Source of the DNA: Tuctoria greenei
Lineage: Eukaryota > Streptophyta > Magnoliopsida > Poales > Poaceae
Length of the DNA: 64,000 nt
Direction: 5' to 3'
NCBI GenBank assembly: GCA_036927565.1
Contig: JAYESD010000009.1
Span: 150,744,929 to 150,808,928 of the forward strand
The position numbers and the translations under genes were made by a program. The first letter of the stretch is position 1, and every line of letters begins with the position of its first letter. Positions 10,849 through 23,956 of the stretch are shown here, piece after piece. The notes beneath the pieces are model-generated. The model had not been told where the DNA came from. It was given only the letters and a program-made list of their open reading frames with translations, and did not search any database.

Positions 10849-12874
10849 TTTTTTTTTTGAACCAAAACTGCAAGGGAAACCCCGACAGTGAATATATTTA
10901 TAGGGTGGTGTTAAAACCACAATACATACACCAGAGGCAAGATTGGTTGGGAGAGGTAAAGCGTGTCGCTCTTGAGGTAAGAGTGAACGGGGCTTAGACC
11001 TACAACCCAAACCAATCGCCTGGCACGATCGATACAAACTGACACAACCAAAGAGGAGAGAAATAAAACAAACGACCAACAACCTCTACCACCTAGACAG
11101 GCAACAAAGAGGAGAGGACGAAACAACTACCTAGGTAGTGACACAAGAAATTAGTCACTACCACCCAAACCTTCAACACCACAAAGAGGAGCGGAAGAGG
11201 GTGACACCGGTGAGAATAATGATTCCAGAATCATAGGGTCCCATCCATCTTCCAAGTGCTCCACGACCTCTGGATAAACCATATGAGCATCATTAACCGA
11301 AGAGTGTAACAATGAAGCCTTCACTTTCTTGGAAGAGGACCCCAATGCCAACTTGGGATCAGGATCCTTATGAAAGTGGATGGTCACTCGACAAATATTG
11401 GCTTTGGAAAATGGAGCTCGACAAGAGGCAGGCAAAGTAGCTGCAGCCAAGGAAAGAGGGCAACTAGGGCAATCACACTCCAACTTTCCTGAGGTAATGG
11501 TGATGCATATGTCCTCAAGAACTCTAGAAGGAGCAGCAAGAGTTGTTGAGGGAGAAGGTATAGAAGATGACGAGTTTGTTGATGGGCGGCGATAGGGAAG
11601 AACACAGTTGCGTGCTTTGTGGCCTCCCCCTTGCACCGTAAGCATCTAGTAGCCTCCGTACACCTAGCAGCAATGTGGTCGGGGGAGAAGCAGTTGAAAC
11701 ACTTGCCGATCAGATCAGTAGGCACTGATCGAACCTGAGGTCGGGGGCTAGCATAGGAAAGTTTGTTGCCCTCGCCGGTAGGGAGAGCAGACCTTCTCGG
11801 AGGCCCAAAATGGGTGGGTAGGGGCCCCAAGACAGAGCTCAAAGGTGGAGGAGAAGGCAAGAGGGGAGGGGAAGATGACATAGTAGGTGGCGACCTTTGT
11901 GGGGACTGAGACAACGACCTAGTGGAAGCAGGGCCGGAGGAGGGTTTCTAGTTGGGCGACGGTGGAGAAGTGGTGGGTGGCACAACATGTACCTGGGAAG
12001 CAGCGAAGGTGGCGGATCGGGCCGGGGTGGAAACCGACGAGGAGGACGGCAGAGAAGACTCCGGCTCAAGAGACCCGTACTTAGACTTTGGAGCAGCCAA
12101 CCAACCCCTACGCATCCAAGAGAATCCGGAGGAGGTGGTGGGAGGAGTTGTGCGATCTTGGGGCACTTCTCGTGGGGAGGCCAAAGCAGCCAAAGTCAGA
12201 GGGGCGACGACCACGGCCATAGGGGGGGATTCCGCCGACAGGGATGCTTGAGGAGCAGCCAAGAGGGGTGGGGGCGTCGAAGACAAGTGGAGCAGAGGAG
12301 GGGGCAGGTCCGGAGCAAGGATGGTCGGAGCTGCGAGCTGTGGAGCGACCCGGATTGACGGACAGGGAGGCGGAGAGGAGGACCTGACTGAAGATGCAGG
12401 GGAGGACACAGGGAGGCAGGGGGAGGGCACCAGCGGGGAGGAGGAAGATGGGCGGCGCGCCGGTTGCACGACCTCCACCGGCGACGCAAGAACCGATAGG
12501 GGCGGCGGAGGGCCAGCCAGATCTGGCTGGAAAAGAGTAGCAGCATGCGGAGAGAGAGGGTGAGAGACGCACCTGGAAGGAGAGGAGAGGGAGGACGAGG
12601 AGACGAGGGGCGAGGGCACCAGGGGGAACGCCAGACACGGCCGGTGCGCCGGCCGTAGAGCCGCCGCTGGCCGCACCAGATCTGGTGCGGGGCGTGGAGC
12701 GGAAGCGCCCGACGCAGGGCCACGGGAGTAGAATGCGTGAGGGGGGGGGGCCGAAGGAGAGGGAGGGAGGGACGGGGGCAGCGCCGGCCGCTGGGAGTGC
12801 CGCGGCCGCCCGCCACGTCGACCTCCGCCGGGGGCGACCCAGGACATCGCTCTAGCTAACGTAAAGCATTGTTC
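10849..12874 (-). mobile_element. LINE, ORF2-less, minus strand
   Basis: A poly-T run at 10849-10858 (poly-A on the minus strand) marks the 3' end. The 13-bp duplication aatagttgttctg (10836-10848 and 12875-12887) brackets the insertion, the signature of target-primed reverse transcription. Content is a full-looking ORF1 followed directly by about 300 bp of 3' tail. The RT/endonuclease ORF2 is absent, so mobilisation needed help from another LINE. Inserted into element N. Confidence 0.9.
11151..12847 (-). pseudogene. LINE ORF1 (Pro/Ser-rich nucleic-acid-binding protein)
   Basis: Starts M-S-W-V-A-P near the element's 5' end. The N-terminal two thirds is extremely Pro/Ser/Ala-rich. Two zinc knuckles of C-x2-C-x4-H-x4-C spacing follow, C-F-N-C...H...C then C-L-R-C...H...C, and then a C-terminal segment of about 140 residues without known motif. 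A TAG near 11948 and a one-base frameshift near 11630 (between the second Cys pair and its His) break the frame. In plant LINEs ORF1 coats the RNA in the ribonucleoprotein particle. Confidence 0.8.
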
Positions 12875-12887
12875 AATAGTTGTTCTG

Positions 12888-14059
12888 TTTTATTTTCCTA
12901 AGTCTCTAGTTTACAACTTGCTACTCTCCGAATATTGCTTTCATCGGTTTGGAAATACTTTTACCTTAATTTGGAAGTTGTGGGTAGCAAAAGCTTAATC
13001 TAATTCTAGGTTGTTGCAAGACTAGAATTGGTAATAGGGTTGCTAGTCCTAGTTTGAAAGTAAAACTTAGATTTCTGGAGAAATTCTAAACAGATTTAAG
13101 TTTCCCTCAATTGATTGGAAATACCTACCAAAGATATATGATGTCCATACATAGACAAAACCTTATGCATATGCTATTTGCTTTCACATTGTGCCTAGTC
13201 AAACTAGTATAGACCTATGTGAGAAATCATTCAACTCTTTTTGAATTCAAGACTTCACTTGCACATGCTATACTTCTACACTAGAAGTAAGCAAAACGTC
13301 CATCATATCCACCATACCACAACAAAAAGAGAAACTCCATGTTATTCATGTTTAGCACTCTCTTCAAAATTTATTGCAAAGAAAGGGAGTAGAAGACATG
13401 ACTACAAAAAAATAGCATGCTTACATCATAAGCATGAGAGAAAAAAAGAGAGGGAAAAGAAAAGTAGCCATGTTTCATCCCTGCAATAGAAAGAGAGAAT
13501 ATACCAAAAAGGAGTTATCTCAAGTATCCACATCCACTTTCACTTCATCACACATGCACTAGTCTTGAATCAAAAAGTTTTGATTTGAATTCTCCTAAGG
13601 CTTACTCTTTTGACTTAGCAATATATGTGATGCAAATATGCCTACTTACTTTCCTTACCAAGCTCCACATACAAGCCATATTCAATGAGTAGGAATAATA
13701 GAGGCACAATGCTTTGGTGAGGAAATATTTCCACTATCCACAAAGGAGTGATTGAGAGAATCAAATTGAGGTACTTAATATCTAAATTGAATTCTCCGGG
13801 ATATAAGTGAAACTTGATTTCTAGGCTATGTTTGCTCCATTTGCTATTCTACCTTTCAACTACTCATGAATATGAAAAAGCATAAGCCCCATGATAACTT
13901 AAGAAAGGTAGAGTATCATAGCCAATTTCTGCAATACTAGGTAGAGTATCTTGTTGTGCATTAGATACTTTTGAAAATAAGACATTGTAGCAACTCCTGA
14001 TCATCAACCTAAAGTCTTGACTTTGCTCAGGACGAGCAAAGGATAAGCTTAGGGGAGTT
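12888..14059 (+). other. internal region of element N, right half, with purine tract
   Basis: No coding frame of note. The last 40 bp, caggacgagcaaa at about 14029-14041 then aagcttaggggag before TGTTGACGGC, contain the polypurine tract that would prime plus-strand synthesis. Confidence 0.75.
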
Positions 14060-15746
14060 TGTTGACGGCTATTATATACCAATTTCATCCGTCAATTTAA
14101 CTCAATTATGTGAAGGATTTGTCATTTCTTGCACACATCACCTTTCTATCTAACCCAATTCCACTTGGACTTGGAGAAATATGTGTATGCAGCATTTTAT
14201 GCAGGAAATGAGGAAATGTAGAGGGATCAATCCTATAAAATATCAACCCAGCCAATCAGGCGACGACACGTGGCATCCCATGGATCAAATGGCCCACAAA
14301 CAAAAGTATCTGAGGAGATCCAACGGTGTATCACCCATATACATCAATGGGACCCACCTGGCAGCCACCTGGAGAAAGCACACGAGAAACGGTGCAATGA
14401 CCAGGTCGGCCGAACCAGGGGGTCGGCTGACCTGGTCTTTGCACCAACCTCGGTCAGCCTCCACGTGTTGGATCCTCCCGGCTCCCTGGAGTCAATGGTG
14501 ACTGATTCACGCGCTTTTGGTGGCGGGAACCGACCTCAACACTAATATAAATAGGACCCCCTACCCCTCACTTCAACACAAACCACTTGGGCATCATTCT
14601 ATTGTATAAACTATCTTCCATAGTCCATAGAGGAGTTAGGATGTAGAGAGGAGAGCCTCTAGTCCCATGTCCAAATTGGGAAAGGAGTAGAAGGAGTCTC
14701 TCTTCCCGATTCCACATTGGGAAAGGTATGGCTTATGTATTCCTTCTTGTATTTGAGACTTTGTGCTCAATAAAGATATTATATTTAGTCTCCTTTTATA
14801 GGTATACTTGGACAAAATGTTTCTTGTTTGATTGTGGAGTCCATGTATGTGGAAGGTATAGTCTTTATGATTTCACTCTTGTGATCACATCTTATGGTCA
14901 TAAACACTATAGACCCCGACTATAGTCTATGTAGTTATGATATGATTATGTTAATATGAATGACTTATGCTATGCTTCAACATTGGTTCAATGATGTTTA
15001 GGTTAGTCATTGCCTTAGGATGGCTTGTGCCATGGCTCCTAAGGTATTTGCTTAGTATGCTAGCATGGTGCTAGGGTATTTAAGTAGCGTTGGATGTCTC
15101 GTAGACCCACAGATTGAAGAGGTAGGCAGTAGGTGGTGATAGCCCTATCTGTCCTTTGTAATCCTCCACGTTCGGCTATGCCACAAGCTCTTAGCGGGAG
15201 TCGCCCTAGTATTGCTAGGTGTAAGCTCGTGCCCGATGTGTTGAATAGCATTGCATAGGAATTCATCATTGACATGACCATTAGTATCTACCTTAGGCTA
15301 TGTATATGTATTAGGATCATTGTAGGAGCAACTCTCTAACTCTCAATCCAATCTTCCTCTAGGATTCATTTTACCCTTTAGAATAGATTGCCTAGGTGTG
15401 TGTCACACTACCCCTATTATCAACTTACCCCTGTCTGTATAATGGATTAGTATCCCATAGATTGACCATAAGAGTAGTATATACTTTACTCCATTGCCTT
15501 CCTTTGGGATAAATATGATACCCTTGGGAATACTCATGGGTGAAATGCTACTACAACGGTATCTTCCGTGCGCTTGCGGATCTCATCTCTTTACCGGAGA
15601 TGATATGTGGTGTTAACAAATACCAACAAGCATTTCTGGCGCCGTTGCCGGGGATGATTTGTTAGTATATCTTAGGAGCCGTCAACAAGCGTTTCTGGCG
15701 CCGTTGCTGGGGATGATTTGTTAGTATATCTTAGGAGCCGCCAACA
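14060..15746 (+). repeat. 3' LTR of element N
   Basis: 1687 bp, begins TGTTGACGGC, ends GCCGCCAACA, followed by the target duplication atgta. TATA-like tataaata at 14546-14553. It contains the same two tandem primer-site units as the 5' LTR, so the unit is part of the LTR and not a local duplication. Confidence 0.94.
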
Positions 15747-17548
15747 ATGTACCTGAAGGAGAAATATAAGCCAAGCGTCTGGAATTCCTAGCAATGAAGC
15801 AAGGGAACATGAACATACGGGGATATTTAAACAAGTTTACACAATTGTCTCGGTACACTCCTGGAGATGTCGACACTGATGCCAAGAAGCAATTCTGTTT
15901 CAAGGAAGGACTGGACAAGGAGATATAGTTGATGATGTCTTCCAGTGACTATGCTAGCTTTCAACATTTGGTGGATAAAGCTTTTACTATGGAAAGAAAG
16001 AAGAAGGAATGTGAGGGAGAAGATCGTAAGAGGAAGATGATGATGGGACAATCCTCAAGCAACAATCGTCCTTGCTTCAATCCACAGCAGTCGGGACACA
16101 CGAGTCGTCCCATGGGTAATAGTCAAGGTCAGCGATACTCCAACAACTCTTCGTTCAGACCTCAAGTGCAGTATGCTCGCCCACAGTACCAGCAGATGCA
16201 ACCACACCGCCCTCAAATGTATCAACCGCGCCCTATGTCTTCAAATACTCGACCAATTGGGCAACCGCAGTAGAATCAACAAAGAAACAAAGCTCAAGAC
16301 ACCAGTTCTCGGGGAGCTTGCTACATATGTGGTGACAAGGGACACCACTCCAACAGTTGCCTGAAGAAGCCATCACAGCAGAACCAATCCAGAGGATGGG
16401 TTAATCATGTTGTTTTCGAGGAAGCCCAAGACGCATCAGATGTAGTGATCGATACATTCTCTGTTGATTCCCATCCTTCTACAGTATTATTTGACTCTGG
16501 TGCAACACATTCATTCATAGCAAAAGAATTCATAAGAAGACATGGAATGCCTGTTACATTAATGGCTCAAATATTAGTAGTCAACTCTCCTGGAGGAGAG
16601 ATGCTGACAAGGCAAGTATGCCCTAATGTAAGCATAATCATTAAGGGGTAGCATTCTTATCAAACCTTATTGTACTGGAGTCGCAAGGGATAGACATTAT
16701 TCTGGGAATGGATTGGTTAACCAAGTACAAAGGAGTGATCCACTATGCCACCAGAACAGTATGCTTAACTCATACAGATGGCACAAACGTGGAGTTTCGT
16801 CCTGATCAAGCACCAGTTCAGAAAATACGACTCAATCAAGTTGAGGGTGTACAAGAGATTAAAGTTGTCTGTGACTTTCCGGATGTATTTCCTAAGGAAT
16901 TATCGGGTAGGCCCCCTGACAGAGAAATTCAATTCATCATTGAATTAATGCCTAGAATAGCTCCATTTACAAGCGACCATACAGGATGGATGCTAAACAG
17001 TTGGCAGAATTGAAGGATCATATCAATGAGTTGTTAGAAAAAGGATACATTCGTCCTAGTTCCTCACCCTGGGGAACCCCAGTGATATTTGTGCCCAAAA
17101 AGGATGGCACACAGAGGTTGTGCATGGATTATCGTGCTCTCAACGCAGTAACTATGAAGAATAAGTATCCTCTACCAAGGATTGAAGATTTATTTGACCA
17201 GTCGAGAGGTGCCTGTGTGTTCTCAAAGATTGATCTGCGTTCGGGGTATCACCAATTGAAGATACGACCCTCAGACATACCCAAGACAACATTTGTCTCA
17301 AGATACGGACTATATGAGCATACAGCCATGTCCTTCGGTTTGACTAATGCCCCTGCTTATTTCATGTATCTTATGAATAAGGTGTTTATAGAATATTTGG
17401 AGAAGTTTGTCATGGTGTTCATTGATGATATCTTGATATTCTCCAAAAGTGAAGAGGAACATGAGGAACACCTAAAATTTGCCTTACAGAAGCTTCGTGA
17501 ACATCAGTTGTATGCAAAGCTAAGTAAATGCAAGTTCTGGTTGAAGGA
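15747..17548 (+). pseudogene. gag-pol: gag-protease-RT of element A, middle part
   Basis: Resumes gag after element N: conserved core ending K-K-Q-F-x-F-K-E-G-L-D-K-E, Q/P/R-rich linker, zinc knuckle C-Y-I-C-G-D-K-G-H-H-S-N-S-C near 16320-16361. The protease D-S-G-A-T-H-S-F (about 16494-16517) is intact in its catalytic triad. The RT starts near 16986 with P-K-K-D-G-T-Q-R-L-C, the Y-H-Q-L-K box and the active site F-I-D-D (about 17420). Stops occur at several places and there are frameshifts near 16650 and 16985. The frame is cut at 17548 by the minus-strand copia element and continues at 39216. Confidence 0.92.
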
Positions 17549-19170
17549 TGTAGAATCAAAGAGCACGTGAAAAGCTACCAGATGGGGGGTGAATGGTAGA
17601 TTTAAAAAATCTTACGCAGCGGAAACAATTAAACCCCAACCCCTTCGGCAGAAAAATGATCTGTTAAAGAAATCGTGTGTGAGACTAATCTAAACATGTT
17701 TCACCATGACAAAAGTGATAGATATCAGAGAGAATCAAGTCACGAAGACAACACAACAAGAATCACTCAAATCCGTCGAGAAAAACTCAAGTTATGATCG
17801 AAAGATCAAACAAAGGTCAATCTGCCCTACCCGAGAAAGAAAAACAGTTCTGGAGCACTGCAAAGAAACTCGTGTAGATCATAGACCACAAATACAATGA
17901 CCGTAAAATTTTTACAAATGATAGATAATAAAGTTATGAAGACAACCCAAAAATAATCACGTCAATTGGATCTGTAAAACTCGAGTTATGATAAAACCAC
18001 CAACGAAAGGTAGTGCTGTCTAGAAACTCGACGAGTAAAACTTGTCTGGAACAAGTCAGACGAACAAGACACAAAAGTTCCTTCAAACTACGAATTTTAT
18101 TTAATAGAACACAAGAGGAACAGCCCCAAAGTCGTGCACCACGAGCTCTTGGCTCCCTTGCTTATATAACCAGCTAGAAAGCCAACTCAACTCAAATCAG
18201 GAACTTAATCCTACTCTGTTCACAAATCGTAACTTTCCATAACTGCTTAGGATTCTTCGATACGCAGATAGAAGCAATCTTAAGACTTCCAAACACCTTA
18301 GGAACATATCCCACATTCCTAAACAACTCAAATTAGTGACCCACACGAAATCCTATCATAACCAACTCAAATCATTCCATATTTGAGTCAAACCCGACTC
18401 AGCCGCAGCCTGAGTCCATACCCTAGTCGGTTGGACCTTTCCGACCAACTCTTTACGTCCATATCTCTTCATCACATCTTGGAACCATGTAGCCACGTCC
18501 ATGCACTCCTTGCACACGTGCAAACATATTCCAATGATGTCCATGATACCTTCACATGCATTGTTCTTGATTCAATCATGCTGCAACCTCCTGATCAACT
18601 CAACCACAATTCCTCCTGAATTTGGTTGTTGGAACCTCATCTCCTCCCTGAGACTAGTCCAATGGATCCCATCACCGGCCATGTATTGAACTCAAGCAAC
18701 ACCTGCACATGAATAAACAACCAATCCATACGAGCCCAAGTCCTCGACTTGACTCAAGTTAGTTCCGAACACAACACCTTACGTGAGAACCTCACATAAG
18801 CATGTTGCAAAACCACAGTAACACGATATCATCCATGTCAACCAAAAACGCATCAAAGACTTAGCAAATGAATACTAAGCACTCTTTCTAGAGATGTTAA
18901 GCAAGTACAAAACATTGCAAATGAAAAACAGAAGCATTGCAGTCACGTTCTGAACCTTGCCAGAGCAACCCGGACCTTGAGCCGGGGCTAACAAAAGCTA
19001 GTAGAACCTAGCGTTGGAACTTACCAAAACTAGTATAACCAAGCTCCCGCCGGAGCTTACAAAACTAGCAGGACCTTAATAAAAGGTGTTTTGGTGATAT
19101 TCAAAACTTTTATCGTCAAAGCAAGTGTATTCACTACAAGCCAATGTATTCAACACACATAGGTCTTACA
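17549..19170 (-). repeat. 3' LTR of the copia element
   Basis: 1622 bp; + strand reads TGTAGAATC...GGTCTTACA. TATA-like ttatata (minus strand) lies around 18162-18168 with the GC/CT-rich leader beyond it. The partner is 37586-39210 (1625 bp) with scattered substitutions, indicating that the insertion is not very recent. Confidence 0.94.
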
Positions 19171-20179
19171 ATCTCCCCCTTGATGAATGCATTGGCAACA
19201 CCATTTAAAATCCGAACATTGGCTTATTCACATAAAAGTTTTGAAGGCAATTTCTCCCCCTTTGTAAATCAAAAGTAAAATGAGAAGAAAATCCAAACAA
19301 AAATTATCCCGTATTATCTCTCCCCCTTTATTATCTCTCCTTATGCACATATTCTCTTTTTCTTCATGCTTATCTCTCCCCCTTTGACAATGTATTCAGC
19401 AAGTCATGAGCATATAAACAGATTATCTCTCCCCCTTTAGTTGTTATGAGCATATTATAACATATACATATAAACAAAGCTCATCCAAGTCATACTATCA
19501 AGTACCTTACATTATCACATCAATGAAATACATAAAGTAGTGTAAGCCATGCTAGAGATCAAATGTAATTTTCAATTTAAGTAAGTCATGATCTCACAAA
19601 CTTAACTATTTCAAAAACTGAAATCATGACACTAGTTTCTGCATTTTATTATTTTTCAAAGCATAAATTTAGATCATATGATATTTGCAAGAGATTATAT
19701 GCGCATCTGCCTTATTCTAACCAACCAAGCCAAGCCTATGTCATTTGACAATCAGAAGCTTAAGGACATGGTTTTAGTCATACACAACTTCTTCCAAGTT
19801 CATATCTAAGTGCAATGATAAGCCATCTCAAAAGAAGTGTGATGCATGCATATTCTCTTGATCTTTTCTTAAATTATATTTGTTCATAAAAACTCAACAT
19901 GTGAGTTGATTACTTGATTAATTCTTAATGATTAAAAGCACTTGTGAACATGTAACAAGTTCAAAACAGCAAGAAAGTTCGACCATGACCAATTTTAGTG
20001 TAAGTAATTATTCCAATTACTAGACATGGCAAAAACTACAAAATGTATAACACGAGTAATGTAGTAAGAACTTTCAGCATGTAAAAGGAATCACAAAGTC
20101 ATATATGTATGAAATACTATGCTCATATTATTTTAATTTTAGATTCACACATAGACTTCCCAAGTTTCAAAACTCCCCC
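19171..20179 (-). other. 3' untranslated region of the copia element with repeated purine tracts
   Basis: No frame. Next to the LTR lies the polypurine tract (minus strand aagggggagat, 19171-19181). Near copies of the same tract occur at about 19252, 19317, 19375 and 19425, and a weaker one near 20171. The rest is AT-rich. Confidence 0.8.
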
Positions 20180-22547
20180 TCAATTTAAGCCATGAGGATG
20201 CATAACCCCTATTTCACTATGAATGTAACAAAAACGAGTGAAATCCAAAGGTTTTGTAAAAATGTCAGCCAATTGTTGTTCGGTATCTACATGGTGAAGC
20301 ACAATGTTTCCTTTTTCAACATTATCTCGGAGAAAATGATACCTAATGTCAATGTGCTTAGTTCTAGAATGTTGCACGGGGTTTTTAGCAATGCAAATGG
20401 CACTAGTGTTATCACAGAACAGTAGAACACTATCTAGATCAACCCCATAGTCCTTAAGTGTTTGAATAATCCAAAGAATTTGTGAGCAAGCACTAGCAGC
20501 AACTACATATACATATTCGACTGTGGATTGTGCAACTGAATTTTGTTTTCTAGAGTCCAAGCAACAAGAGAATTACCAAGAAAATGACAAGCACCGGAAG
20601 TACTTTTCCTATCAATCCTACAACCCCCAAAATCAGCATCCGAAAAAGCTTTCAAAGTAACGGTTGAGGAAGAAGGAAGAAAAATGCCAATTTCTTGAGT
20701 TCCATGTAAGTACCTGAGAGTTCTTTTGACGGCTTGACGATGTGAAGCACGTGGGGAGGCTTGAAACCGTGCACAAAGACATACGCTGAATTGTATGTCT
20801 GGTCTTGATGTCGTGAGGTACAAAAGTGATCCGATCATGCTTCTATATTCTTTTTGATCCACGGGTTCACCATCTTCATCAAGTCCAAGTGGTTTTGCTG
20901 TTCCCACTGGTGTACGAAGAGGCTTGCATTTGTCCATGTTGAAGCGCCTTAGGAGATCTTTTGTATACTTCGTTTGATGCACAAAGGTACCCTCCTTTGT
21001 TTGCTTGATTTGCAGCCCCAAAAAGTAAGTGAGTTCACCCATCATACTCATTTCAAATTCGGAACTCATCATTGCTGAAAACTTGGACACAAGATCATGA
21101 GAAGCACAACCAAAGATAATATCATTCACATACACTTGAACGAATAATGAGTCATTGCCATGCTTAAGCACAAAAAGAGTTTTATCAACCTTGCCCATGG
21201 TAAACCCTTTTTCGAGTTAGAATGTTTTTAACCTATCATACCATGCTCTAGGGGCTTGTTTGAGACCATACAAGGCTTTGGACAGTTTGTAAACATGATT
21301 AGGAAAATCTGGATTTTCAAAACCCGTGGTTGTTTCACATAAACCTCCTCATCTATGTAGCCATTAAGAAAAGCACTTTTAACATCCATTTGATATAGCT
21401 TAAAACCAATAGATGCAGCAAAAGCTAACAAAATTCTTATGGCTTCTAATCTAGCAACAGGAGCAAAAGTTCCATCAAAATCTAGACTTCAACTTGAGTG
21501 AAACCTTGAGCAACCAACCTAGCCTTATTCCTAACCACAACCCCATCTTCACTTTGGTTATTTTTAAATACCCATTTAGTTCCAATTAAAGTGTGACCTT
21601 GAGGTGGAGGTACAAGTTTCCAAACATTATTTCTTTCAAAATTTTCTAACTCTTCTTGCATGGCAATAATCCAAGATTCATTAGTGAGTGCATGTGATAT
21701 ATCTTTGGGTTCAAAAGAAGCAATAAAAGCAGAATGAGCATAAGAGTTTGGATCGCAAAACCTGGACCGTGTGACTCATTCGTGCAAGCTTCCAATCATC
21801 TTTTGTGGGGGATGATCTTTGTAAAACCGTAGGGGAACAAATGTCTCACAAGCTTCTTCTTCTTCATGTTCATTACAAATCGATGAGCTTGTGACTTGAG
21901 GATGATTTGAATCAGCATTGATGGTTGTCGGTGCTGGTTGAGAATTAACATCCGGAGCTGAACCAAAGTCTTTAGCTGATGAATTTTCGGGCAGCAGCTC
22001 CAATTCTTCCTCATCTTCAACGAAAATGCTCCCCCCTGTGGATATGTATCTGGACCTGCAATGTTTGAGCTAGTACCTGGGCTAGCTTCATCAAAAGACA
22101 CTTCACAAGTCTGCACAATTTTGTTAGTGTCAAGTAAAAGCACACGATAGCCTCTAGTATGAGATGGATAACCAAGAAACATGCCATCAATGGATCTAGG
22201 TTCAAATTTATCAAAATTACCATGTTTCTTAACAAAGCATTTGCAACCAAAGACCCGAAAGTGTGTAACACTAGGACTATGTCTAAACCGGAGCTCATAT
22301 GGTGTTTTACCTAGCTTAGCACGCAAGAAAACACGATTTGAGACATAACAAGCGGTTGCTAACGCATCAGCCCAAAATTTCCTAGGAGTTTGATATTCAT
22401 CAAGCATAATCCTAGCCATCTCAACTAAGGTTATGTTCTTTCTTTCTACAACACCGTTTTGTTGAGGTACATATGGTGAAGAAAATTGATGATCTATTCT
22501 ATTTTCAGCACAAAAGTGATCAAAAGATTGATTTTTAAATTCAGTTT
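20180..22547 (-). pseudogene. pol: copia integrase C-terminal part, RT and RNase H
   Basis: From 22547 downward: F-K-N-Q-S-F-D-H-F and P-Q-Q-N-G-V-V-E-R (integrase with its catalytic Glu), F-G-C-K-C-F, then a variable linker. RT follows with W-K-L-V-P-P-P, K-A-R-L-V-A-Q-G-F, and Q-M-D-V-K-S-A-F-L-N-G. The active site reads Y-V-N-D (Asn codon at 21124-21126) where the family has Y-V-D-D. RNase H follows with S-D-A-D-F-G-G and ends L-A-D-I-F-T-K-P-L. Frameshifts near 22030, 21330 and 20540 and stops near 21490 and 21780 break it. Confidence 0.93.
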
Positions 22548-23422
22548 TGTCGCTTGTTTTGGTCCGGCAGATCTCCCGACACTACTAAAGTGTTAGAGGA
22601 GTTTGAGGTTCGGTGTGGGCGCGCGGAGATTCAAGAAGGTGAATTGTAAGTGACACAGTAGACACGGAGATTTACGTGGTTCGGGCCGCCTGAGCGTAAT
22701 ACCCTACTCCACGAGATGTGTTGGTGTTGTATTGGTTGTCTGAGCTCAAATTGAGTTTAGGGTGTAGAGTGAGCGTGTAGTGTATCGAGCGTGTATAGAA
22801 CGTGTCCTATGTATCGTCGGCCTGTCCTTTTATAGTACAAGGGCAGGCCATTACAAGTTAGCCTGGCCCGACATGTGGCCCCGCCGGTTACTGATATTGA
22901 TACACATTCAACACGTTTTATTGCCCTTAATGACCGAGTTATGGGCTTTGACAGCACCGTTACTGGTAGTTAAGGTCGTCCGATTGTGTGTCATTAATAT
23001 AGTATTAATGACACTTGATCGGGTCTTGAAGTCCTTGATTCCCCGTTGAAGATCCGGAGCCGTTGTGGAGTCTTCCAGAGGTTAAAGGCTCAAGATTCGA
23101 CGGTTGGACATGTGGCAGCTCTGGAGCATACTGTGGGAAACAGGTAGCTCCAGAGCTACCTGAAACGTGTCAGTTTCGGAGCTTCCCTCGGTCTGGGGTT
23201 AGGTCCGGGGGTGCCATTTCGGTACATAGCCCAGAGCTTCCCCCTTGTGGGCGGTAGCTCCGGTTTGATAGTACATGTGGCGACCCTGGGATTAACCATG
23301 TTGGAGAAGCGGGTCCGGTTATGTCTGACATGTGGGCCTCTGAAGTTCTTCAAATCAAGTAGATGACTTTCCCTTGAGATCTTTGTAATCTCAAGGGGTG
23401 TACGGTTCCCAGGGTACCGATA
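22548..23422 (-). repeat. 3' LTR of the Tat element
   Basis: 875 bp. On the minus strand it starts TATCGGTACC where the partner starts TGTCGGTACC, so the terminal TG has mutated to TA. The minus-strand promoter TATAAAAGG is at 22826-22834. The purine tract ccagggggcc lies just beyond the LTR at about 23425-23437. Confidence 0.93.
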
Positions 23423-23956
23423 GTGGCCCCCTGGGCCCACCTCTGGGGAAGACCTCTTGGGTGAAGTCATTCCGCCGGAGGTGGGTCCATCCTCGTGACT
23501 TTTGAACTGAGTCTTCAAAGGTCTTCGGATGTGCTGTTGGCGATGGTTTGGAGTTAAATCCTCGCCATGTGGCATATCCCGTGTGCGGCAGATGAGATCT
23601 TTGGCGTGCGGATCTCACGCAATTGAAGGTCGCCGGTTCCCAATACAAAAATTGTATCGGTTCCGCACGCCTTGTCAGGCCGCCGCCTTCGGGCTTCCCG
23701 CCTCTTGATGACAACCGTTCGCCTGGGTAAGAACCTCGACTTGATCGTCGGAGTGGTCCCGGGCCCTCTTGTCATCGGTAGGGTAGGATTTTTGAGTAGT
23801 ATTTTCGACTTCCTTGCGGTTTCCATCCAAGCATTGTGAGGGCTTACTTAAGAAGGAAGGCGCGCACCGTCTGGAGTTCTTTATGCCCCTCATCTGATCT
23901 TGCGCTCAAACTCCCAACTTGTGCTCGCTTTTCTTCTCTTGCCTTGCTGTGCTGCG
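23423..23956. other. region between Tat 3' LTR and the antisense gene
   Basis: No credible frame. It would be the 5' leader or promoter of the antisense gene on the + strand (CT-rich immediately before the ATG at 23957) and the 3' end of the element transcript on the minus strand. No strong TATA box is visible on +. Confidence 0.5.

Larger units (their letters stand above)
5886..15746 (+). mobile_element. Element N: non-autonomous LTR retrotransposon with tRNA-Asp primer site
   Basis: Begins TGTTGAAGGC (5' LTR) / TGTTGACGGC (3' LTR) and ends GCCATCAACA / GCCGCCAACA. The target duplication is atgta at 5881-5885 and 15747-15751. LTRs of about 1.69 kb flank an internal region with no gag or pol frame. 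The primer site matches tRNA-Asp, used by Athila-type gypsy elements. The last internal bases (caggacgagcaaa, then an aagcttaggggag purine tract) are of a kind common in Athila/Tat-related grass elements. It must have been mobilised by proteins from elsewhere. It sits inside the gag of element A. Confidence 0.93.

Noticed and set aside
11897..12563. Long + strand frames rich in Gly/Arg/Glu
   Set aside because: Mirror image of the Pro/Ser-rich LINE ORF1 on the other strand; produced by GC bias.
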